DNA of 64,000 bases. Origin: JSC-12 sp033764965 (lineage in GTDB: Bacteria; Cyanobacteriota; Cyanobacteriia; Leptolyngbyales; Leptolyngbyaceae). The notes under the pieces are model-generated. The model worked only from the letters and a program-made list of their open reading frames with translations, did no database searches and had not been told where the DNA came from. The translations under genes and the position numbers were made by a program. The stretch spans positions 1 to 64,000 of the forward strand of contig JANRIN010000108.1 of the NCBI GenBank assembly GCA_033764965.1. The letters run 5' to 3'. This document shows positions 41,882 to 48,315 of this stretch, in pieces. Position 1 is the stretch's first letter. Each line of letters opens with the position of its first letter.

Positions 41882-43207
41882 CTATTCTCTCTCGTCTTCT
41901 CGTAACCAGCCCTGATATCTGGTCGTTTCTGCCAGCACCGGGTTCACTCCAAACCAGGTTCCCTGGATGTCTTGATACTCAAACACAAACATACTGCGAA
42001 GGAGCATTTGGTATTCCACCTCGCCTGTCACGCTTTGTTGGTCAACAACCTGCCGGATCAGGTGCCATTCTTCATCGTCGATCGCCCGTGCCAGAGCATC
42101 CCGTTGTCCGCGAATCACCTGTTCCACGATGTCACGGGGAAAGGGCGGATCACTCTGCTGAATACAGTTTCGCACCAACCCCAGCAGGTTCCGGACGTGT
42201 CCTCCGCTCACCAGGCACAACCGATCCAGGGTTGCCAGTTGGTCAAACACATGGGAGATGCAATCCAGGCGGCGGGTTGGTTCCGCATCGGGAAAGGCTC
42301 GAACCAGCACCATGTGGCGCAGCAGATGAATGCCCTCGGCGTAGGGAGTGCCTTCACGGGATCGGACGAGAATCATGGGCAAAACTTTGGGTCCAACGCC
42401 GCCGCCGAATCGCTGCCGCAAGGTTTCATTCTCGTTGGAATAAATTAACGCCAAAGGGATGGTGTAAACCAGATGGCAATTAAGTTTGGAGAGCTGATCC
42501 CCTCGATCGATGAACAGGTACTCTGGCTGAGTGCGACCAATGGGCAACTGTCGCCCATCCACCCGATCGAGGTTATCCACAATCACCACCAGCCCCTGGT
42601 GTCCTCGTTGCTGTAATTCTGTGGTGGCTTGCCCTAATAGCTCATCGTTAATCGCTTTGAGAATCCCGTTGGTGCGTGGTTCCATAAACTGGCGGAGTTG
42701 GCTGCGTAAGCGGGGACTATCTTTAGTGCGAGCCGTGATTTTGCTAATCCCGACAGAAAACTCAACATTGGAAAACTCAACGGGCGTTTGCAGAATGTCG
42801 CCAATCTCCTGAAACAACCGGACAAAATAATCTGGCTTTAAGCGAATCTGGATCGACTCCAAACTCTCGCTGACCTGGTGAGCGATCGCCAGCAAAATGT
42901 CCGTAACATCCACATCCGACATATCCAGAAACTCGCTCGACTCGAAATAGACTACATAAAAGCCCATTTCTTCCAACTCTGCTTGCAGTCTGCGTAGCTC
43001 GGTCGATTTGCCACAGCCTACGTGACCGGTGAATAGCTGACAGGTGCGTTTGTTGGAAAGTAAAGCGATCGTCCGCTTCAACTCGCGAATATGGTTACTC
43101 CCACGCACTGGAGCAAAGTCAATATAGTACTGGCGCTCCTCTGGTTCGTTGTAGGAAAGGGGCAGAGCCGGATCACAGGCTTGAAAAAAAGCATCAATGT
43201 TGAGCAT
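41882..43207 (-). CDS. P-loop ATPase paired with the STAND NTPase
   Basis: A 441-aa AAA-like ATPase of unknown function. It begins MLNIDAFFQACDPALPLSYN and has YYIDFAPVRGSNHIRELKRT, Walker A FTGHVGCGKSTELRRLQAEL (about residue 60) and a Walker B-like VVIVDNLDRVDG (about 200). The C-terminal 150 residues look helical (SGGHVRNLLGLVRNCIQQ), which resembles an ATPase lid or winged-helix region. There is no signal or membrane segment. The frame extends to 43306, but the ATG at 43207 gives a compact start. It is upstream of and co-directional with the STAND gene and probably forms one functional unit with it. Confidence 0.75.
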   Translation of the reverse strand: MLNIDAFFQACDPALPLSYNEPEERQYYIDFAPVRGSNHIRELKRTIALLSNKRTCQLFTGHVGCGKSTELRRLQAELEEMGFYVVYFESSEFLDMSDVDVTDILLAIAHQVSESLESIQIRLKPDYFVRLFQEIGDILQTPVEFSNVEFSVGISKITARTKDSPRLRSQLRQFMEPRTNGILKAINDELLGQATTELQQRGHQGLVVIVDNLDRVDGRQLPIGRTQPEYLFIDRGDQLSKLNCHLVYTIPLALIYSNENETLRQRFGGGVGPKVLPMILVRSREGTPYAEGIHLLRHMVLVRAFPDAEPTRRLDCISHVFDQLATLDRLCLVSGGHVRNLLGLVRNCIQQSDPPFPRDIVEQVIRGQRDALARAIDDEEWHLIRQVVDQQSVTGEVEYQMLLRSMFVFEYQDIQGTWFGVNPVLAETTRYQGWLREDERE

Positions 43208-43393
43208 GGCGATCGAAAAAACTTTGCATGAAATTTCGGGAAGTCTTGATGGAATGAAGAAAAAACTTGATAGGGTGAACCAGGATGATTTGTGACGAAA
43301 CTTCACGTTCTGTTAGAACGGTGGAGATTTGGCGATCGTCGAGTAACCCCATACGTCTAACCCTATTTCCCCAAGGATAAACGGAGAGAACCC

Positions 43394-44023
43394 ATGTCTG
43401 AAATGATTTCCCAATGGATTGTGAGTGTCATGACTGCGATGGATTATTGGGGCATTGGGTTACTCATGTTTCTGGAAAATTTGTTTCCGCCGATCCCGTC
43501 AGAACTCATCATGCCCCTAGCAGGGTTCACCGTGGCACAAGGCAAAATGGAATTCGTTCCAGCCGTGGTTGCGGGTGTCGTGGGGACGGTGTTAGGTGCG
43601 TTGCCCTGGTATTACGCCGGTAAGCTCATCAGCGAACAGCGTTTGCGGTATTGGGCAGATCATTATGGCAAGTGGCTAACAATATCGGGACGAGATATCG
43701 ATAAAGCGAATGAGTGGTTCACGCGGCACGGGGTGAAGGCAGTGTTTCTATGCCGACTCGTTCCTGGTGTTCGAACCCTGATTTCGCTTCCAGCGGGCTT
43801 TAATGCAATGCCACTGGTGCCATTTCTGGTGTTCTCGACGTTAGGAACAATCATTTGGGTCAGTTTCTTGACTTTCTTGGGGTTCAAACTGGGTGAAAAT
43901 TATGCCCTTGTAGACGACTGGCTGGCTCCCGTTTCCAAGGGAGTGCTGGTGCTGCTGGTTGGTGGGTTGGTATTTTGGATTTGGCGGCGTAGAAAATCTG
44001 CAACTCGTCGCCGGAAACTGTAA
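43394..44023 (+). CDS. DedA family membrane protein
   Basis: A 209-aa SNARE-associated/DedA (VTT domain) protein with about five hydrophobic segments. The family pattern is visible: FLENLFPPIPSELIMPLAGF, then GALPWYYAGK and FLCRLVPGVRTLISLPAGFN. Members help move lipids such as undecaprenyl phosphate or phosphatidylethanolamine across membranes and support proton motive force. It has GGAGAG before the ATG and is divergent from the ATPase-STAND unit. Confidence 0.93.
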   Translation: MSEMISQWIVSVMTAMDYWGIGLLMFLENLFPPIPSELIMPLAGFTVAQGKMEFVPAVVAGVVGTVLGALPWYYAGKLISEQRLRYWADHYGKWLTISGRDIDKANEWFTRHGVKAVFLCRLVPGVRTLISLPAGFNAMPLVPFLVFSTLGTIIWVSFLTFLGFKLGENYALVDDWLAPVSKGVLVLLVGGLVFWIWRRRKSATRRRKL

Positions 44024-44181
44024 GCCTCAAATATTTTTTAGGTTAAAAATATTTGAACCTGATGGGCACATAATTTTTGCAACTGCGTCAAGGGGATCTG
44101 GCAGGGCTTGTGGTTGAGAACCTGCCACGACCTTACAGCCCCCATTCTTGTGTGAGTGCCGTTGTAGGAGATAATGTTGGC
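44024..44181 (+). terminator. Hairpin after dedA and non-coding spacer
   Basis: An 11-bp perfect AT-rich stem, CAAATATTTTT (44028-44038) and AAAAATATTTG (44045-44055), lies immediately after the dedA stop and could end its transcript. The remaining bases to 44181 contain a weak GGCAGG/CCTGCC stem (44100-44126) and a possible promoter, TTGTGT (44148-44153) with GATAAT (44170-44175) at 16-bp spacing. Confidence 0.5.
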
Positions 44182-44320
44182 AATGTGGCTATGAGACGGA
44201 GCCTGTGTTGTTATGGCACATCAAACTCTTCTGCCTGAGGGACGTTCATATCATCGGAGGATAAATTTGGAGAATCAGCGTTACCGTACTTTAGGGTGAT
44301 AGTGGAGGAGTACGGTTTTT
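44182..44320 (+). ncRNA. Candidate leader RNA or small RNA ending in a terminator
   Basis: Downstream of a possible promoter (-10 GATAAT at 44170-44175), about 139 nt end in a strong hairpin: ACCGTACT (44283-44290) with AGTACGGT (44309-44316), followed by TTTT. A 28-codon ORF (44213-44299) starting MAHQTLLPEGRSYHRRI stops inside the hairpin loop. The arrangement resembles an attenuator 100 bp upstream of an ABC transporter gene, but could equally be a free small RNA. It has no resemblance I recognise to 6S RNA, tmRNA or RNase P RNA. Confidence 0.35.
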
Positions 44321-44420
44321 AAAAGTTGATAGGGAGTTAGTACAAAGTATCCTGATGATCAGACTTACAGAGATTTTTTCCGATTTTGCATTTTTACTAA
44401 GACACACAATTCAGTAAACG

Positions 44421-46151
44421 TTGAAAGACCGCGATCGCTACTGGAAGCTTCTCGCTTACATCCGACCCCAATCCCAGACAATTCTTCAAGCATTGTTTTG
44501 TACGCTAATTTTTACGGCGATGTGGCCCGTTTTAGCGTGGTTAGCAGGCGGAATTGCAGAACCAATCGCACGGGGGCAGGTGTTAGGTATTGCCCGTTTG
44601 TCAGGAATTGGGGCATTAGCTTTTTTGGTGCAAAAAATTGCCCAGTACGGTCAGGACACCTTGATGGCAAAGGCAGCCCTGGCGATCGCGTTTCAAATTC
44701 GGACGCAGGTATATGCCCATCTCCAGCGGTTGAGCCTCAGCTATTTTGAAACGGCTCAAAGCGGCGATCTAGCCTACCGAATGACGGAAGACATCGATCG
44801 CATCGGGGAAGTGATCAATAAAGTCTTTCACCAATTTCTGCCCAGTTTGCTGCAACTCATCGTGGTACTGGGCTACATGGTTTATCTCAACTGGCAACTC
44901 ACTATCACCACTCTGATCATCGCGCCCATCATGGCAACCCTCATCGCCTGGTTTGGGGAGCAAATTCGCAACCTGTCTTACCGCACTCAGAGCCGCATTT
45001 CTAACCTTTCTGCCCTGTTGGTGGAAGTCTTTAGCGGGATGCGGTTGGTGCAGGCATTTGCGGCTGAGGATTACACCCTGGAACGGTTTAGTCGCGAGGC
45101 AGAGCGAAATCGTTTAGCCCGATACCGGACTGAAAAATTAAAAGCAATTCAGTCGCCTGTGGTGGGTTTTTTGGAAGCGATCGCGCTGCTGTTGCTGCTG
45201 CTGCTGGGAGGGTGGCAGGTTTCCCAAAATAATTTGACTGGTAGCCAATTTGTGAGTTATCTGGCGGCGGTTGTGATGTTGATTGACCCGATCGCGTTAT
45301 TGACCAGCAATTACAACGAGTTTAAGCAGGGCGAAGCTTCAATTGATCGAGTGTTTGAACTGATGTCGATGCAACCGACGGTCGTGGAACATCCCAACGC
45401 CATCATTTTGCCCCAAGTAACGGGCAAAGTGGAGTACCAGGATGTGGGCTTTGCCTATCACGTTGATCAACCCGTGCTGACGAACCTCAACTTGCTGGCG
45501 TTGCCGGGAGAAGCAATCGCCCTAGTGGGACATTCGGGTTCGGGTAAAACAACGCTGGCGAATTTGCTGCCTCGCTTTTACGACCCCCAGTCGGGTCACA
45601 TTTTGATTGATGGGGTGAATATTCGCGATGTCACGCTCCGGAGTTTGCGTCGCCAGATTGGCATCGTCCCCCAGGAAACCATTTTGTTCTCCGGCACGAT
45701 CGCTCAAAACATTGCTTTTGGGCAGAACTACACCGATCTGGAACCGATTCAAGAAGCGGCAAAAATTGCGAATGCCCATCAGTTCATCGTTCAATTTCCA
45801 GATGGCTACAACACCTGGGTCGGTGAACGGGGAGTGAATCTTTCTGGGGGACAACGGCAGCGGTTGGCGATCGCGCGGGCAGTCTTACTCAATCCCCGGG
45901 TGCTGATCCTGGATGAAGCCACCTCTGCTCTGGATTCTGAATCGGAAGCGTTGGTGCAGGAAGCGTTGGAGCGGGTGATGCGAAATCGTACCGTCTTCAT
46001 CATTGCTCACCGTCTAGCCACTGTTCGTCGGGCTGACCGCATTCTGGTCCTGGAGCATGGACGAGTGGTAGAGTCTGGCACCCACACCGAACTGCTGAAT
46101 CACGGGGGGCGCTATGCCCGCTTCTATGCCCAGCAATTTCAAGAGCGCTGA
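44421..46151 (+). CDS. ABC exporter, fused permease and ATPase
   Basis: A 576-aa half-transporter of the MsbA/lipid and drug exporter type. Six membrane segments in residues about 15-310 (type I exporter domain, with FETAQSGDLAYRMTEDIDR) are followed by an ATPase domain with Walker A LVGHSGSGKTTLANLL, a Q-loop (IVPQETILFSGTI), signature NLSGGQRQRLAIARA, Walker B VLILDEATSALDSES and the switch His in IIAHRLATV. It should act as a homodimer. The start is TTG at 44421. The substrate cannot be told from sequence. A possible terminator/attenuator lies 100 bp upstream. Confidence 0.93.
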   Translation: MKDRDRYWKLLAYIRPQSQTILQALFCTLIFTAMWPVLAWLAGGIAEPIARGQVLGIARLSGIGALAFLVQKIAQYGQDTLMAKAALAIAFQIRTQVYAHLQRLSLSYFETAQSGDLAYRMTEDIDRIGEVINKVFHQFLPSLLQLIVVLGYMVYLNWQLTITTLIIAPIMATLIAWFGEQIRNLSYRTQSRISNLSALLVEVFSGMRLVQAFAAEDYTLERFSREAERNRLARYRTEKLKAIQSPVVGFLEAIALLLLLLLGGWQVSQNNLTGSQFVSYLAAVVMLIDPIALLTSNYNEFKQGEASIDRVFELMSMQPTVVEHPNAIILPQVTGKVEYQDVGFAYHVDQPVLTNLNLLALPGEAIALVGHSGSGKTTLANLLPRFYDPQSGHILIDGVNIRDVTLRSLRRQIGIVPQETILFSGTIAQNIAFGQNYTDLEPIQEAAKIANAHQFIVQFPDGYNTWVGERGVNLSGGQRQRLAIARAVLLNPRVLILDEATSALDSESEALVQEALERVMRNRTVFIIAHRLATVRRADRILVLEHGRVVESGTHTELLNHGGRYARFYAQQFQER

Positions 46152-46156
46152 TCGTT

Positions 46157-47293
46157 TCAGGAACGCTGATAACGCATTCCCGGCAGTTGAGTTACCAAGC
46201 CCTCCATTTCCAATTGGAACAGGGCACTGGAAATTTCACTGGCGGGCAGGTTGGTGGCTTGCACCAGGCGATCGAAGGCAACAGGTTCCGCATTATTGGC
46301 TTGAGCCAGCGTTGTGAGTGCCTGTAAAATTTGCTGCCATTCGGCTGGCAGGTTGTCTGGAATGGCGGCGGGAGTTGGCATTGGGATGTTGGAGCGATCC
46401 AGATTCGGGATCATGCCCAGCATTTCCAGCAACTCCTGCTCATCTACGATCACGTGTGCCCCTTTGTTGATGAGTTTCAAACACCCGATCGCTTTGGGAT
46501 TGTCTAAACTGCCAGGTAACACGTATACATCCCGCCCATACTCATTGGCATAATGCGCCGTGATCAACCCGCCTGAACGTTCTCCCGCTTCCATCAGGAG
46601 CGTGGCGCGGCAAAGACCAGCAATGATGCGATTCCGCCGAGGGAAGAAGGTGCGATCGGGTTTGGTGCCAGCCGGATGTTCGCTTAACACCAACCCAGAT
46701 TTCAACACTTGCGGGTAAAGCCCCCGGTTTGACCAGGGATAGATCACATCCGTCCCGCAACCCAGCACAGCGATCGTGCGCCCCTCTGCGGCAACACAAC
46801 TGCGATGGGCTTCGGTGTCGATGCCTTCTGCCAACCCGGAGACGATCGTGAAACCATTGTTCGCCAAAACTTCGCTAATGCGGCGAGTCCAGCGTCTGCC
46901 ATACTCAGAGGGCGATCGCGTCCCGACAATAGCCACCATTGACACATTGCCTGCCATTTCCTCAGAATCAACCTCTCCCTGGTAATACAACACTGGTGGG
47001 GGGTCGGGAGTTTCTAGCAACAAGCGGGGATACTCTCGATCGGCGGGAGTCCAAAATCCAGGATTCGCTTGTTCGTGCTGCTGTAACAGGCTTTCCGGCT
47101 CAAGGCGTTGCCGCTCTGCCACGATCGTATCCGCCGTGAGTAAACCAAATCCCTCTACTTCCAGTAATTCCGTTGCCGTCGCAGTCCAGGCAAGTTCCAA
47201 TGAGCCAAAGTGTTTTTGCAACCGTCCCAGGGAAACGGGACCCATTCCATGCAAGGCTGACCAGGCAACCCAATAAGCGCGTTCTTTCTCCAT
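46157..47293 (-). CDS. dprA: DNA processing protein DprA (Smf)
   Basis: A 378-aa protein that protects incoming single-stranded DNA and loads RecA during natural transformation. The N-terminal part is SAM/HhH-like, then the Rossmann-like core shows VAIVGTRSPSEYGRR, IVSGLAEGIDTEAHR, VLGCGTDVIYPWSN, FPRRNRIIAGL and EAGERSGGLITAHYA. A C-terminal winged-helix (DML1-like) is present at about 310-378. The frame extends six bases upstream to a TTG, but the ATG at 47293 is more likely. It converges on the ABC exporter gene with 5 bp between stops. Confidence 0.95.
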   Translation of the reverse strand: MEKERAYWVAWSALHGMGPVSLGRLQKHFGSLELAWTATATELLEVEGFGLLTADTIVAERQRLEPESLLQQHEQANPGFWTPADREYPRLLLETPDPPPVLYYQGEVDSEEMAGNVSMVAIVGTRSPSEYGRRWTRRISEVLANNGFTIVSGLAEGIDTEAHRSCVAAEGRTIAVLGCGTDVIYPWSNRGLYPQVLKSGLVLSEHPAGTKPDRTFFPRRNRIIAGLCRATLLMEAGERSGGLITAHYANEYGRDVYVLPGSLDNPKAIGCLKLINKGAHVIVDEQELLEMLGMIPNLDRSNIPMPTPAAIPDNLPAEWQQILQALTTLAQANNAEPVAFDRLVQATNLPASEISSALFQLEMEGLVTQLPGMRYQRS

Positions 47294-47499
47294 AAACAAA
47301 GAATACCCAAAACAAAGATATGAGAGTTATGTTGGCTAAAGTTCATCAGCAGTCGCCAAAGCTTTGCTTCTTTAGGTCGAAATGTCAGGATAATATAGCT
47401 TTGGTCAGAACACTTAGGACAAGGAGAAGTTGTAAAACCATTGCTGGGTAGGCGTTCTGACTCCGCCTTCGCCAGTTACACATGGCTACGGCTACATCT

Positions 47500-47607
47500 A
47501 TGCCTAGAAAGATTCGGGAGTTGAAGGCTCAGATTGCTCGTGAGGGTTTTCTTTACCTGCCCAAACGCGGACTAGAGGGATGGAACAAGGAGGACGAGGA
47601 TTCATGA
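47500..47607 (+). pseudogene. hicA: Truncated HicA toxin gene
   Basis: The 35 codons begin MPRKIRELKAQIAREGFLYL and PKRG, the N-terminal half of a HicA mRNA interferase, and then diverge (LEGWNKEDEDS) and stop. The region that should carry the catalytic His (GSH-type motif) is missing, which suggests an internal deletion. An in-frame ATG at 47482 would add six residues. The broken antitoxin follows 11 bp downstream. Confidence 0.7.
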
Positions 47608-47618
47608 ATTGATATAGC

Positions 47619-47823
47619 ATGACCATTCAATGGTCTGATGAAGATCAACTTTTTCTAGTCACAATTCCAGAGTTTGCCGATCTTGTTGTCATGCCTTGTA
47701 CGCATGGCAAAAAAACGCGAGGAAGCGATTCAGAACGGCGAGGAAGTGATTGAAATGTACCTGGAAGCATGGCAGGCAGAGGGTGAAACTATTCCAAAAC
47801 CCCGTACCCTTCAGGTAGCCTAA
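47619..47823 (+). pseudogene. hicB: Frameshifted HicB antitoxin gene
   Basis: The first part reads MTIQWSDEDQLFLVTIPEFA and DLVVMPCTHGK, the HicB N-terminal domain. After a run of seven A residues (47709-47715) the homologous sequence continues in another frame (REEAIQNGEEVIEMYLEAWQ, then AEGETIPKP), ending TAA at 47821-47823. Removing one A restores a single HicB frame of about 67 codons. It is a frameshift mutation, or less likely slippage at the A7 tract. Confidence 0.75.
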
Positions 47824-47866
47824 TTGGTTATTCAGTTAGTCCTTAGTTCTAAATCAGCAGCAGATA

Positions 47867-48304
47867 ATGGATAATCTGGTGATTCGGTTGGCGGATTTGC
47901 CGAAGGATTTGCCTCAAATTCACAAAATCCGCTACCTTGTGTTTCAGATTGAGCAGGGTGTGGATCCAACCTTAGAGTTCGATGACAAAGATGAGGAAGC
48001 TTCTCATGTGTTGGTGTACTGGAATCAGAAAGCGATCGGGACGACTCGAATTCGCTTTCTGAACGAGCAAACCGTGAAACTGGAGCGCTTTGCTCTGTTA
48101 AAAGAGGCGAGAGGTTTGGGAATCGGTCGGCGGATGATGGAGTTTATCCTGGACTGGCTGCACCAAACAGCGGTGGAAGTCGTTGTGATGAATGCCCAAA
48201 TCGCCGTCAAGGAATTCTACGAAAAGTTTGGATTTGTACCGGAAGGCAATGTTTTCGAGGAAGCTGGAATTCCTCATATTAGGATGAAAAAACTGTTGCG
48301 CTAG
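47867..48304 (+). CDS. GNAT family N-acetyltransferase
   Basis: A 145-aa acetyltransferase (ElaA/YjcF-like) with acetyl-CoA binding motif A KEARGLGIGRRMMEFIL (about residues 82-98), the upstream strand KLERFALL and a later AVKEFYEKFGFVPEG motif B. The substrate is unknown. It starts with ATG, 44 bp after the hicB remnant, and the glycosyltransferase gene follows 12 bp after its stop on the same strand. Confidence 0.9.
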   Translation: MDNLVIRLADLPKDLPQIHKIRYLVFQIEQGVDPTLEFDDKDEEASHVLVYWNQKAIGTTRIRFLNEQTVKLERFALLKEARGLGIGRRMMEFILDWLHQTAVEVVVMNAQIAVKEFYEKFGFVPEGNVFEEAGIPHIRMKKLLR

Positions 48305-48315
48305 CGGGACTGGAC

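Noticed and set aside
41713..42483. 256-codon plus-strand frame
   Set aside because: It is antisense to the ATPase gene, which has Walker motifs.
44182..44320. 6S RNA, tmRNA or RNase P RNA
   Set aside because: No signature sequence of these RNAs is visible, so it was kept only as a generic candidate.
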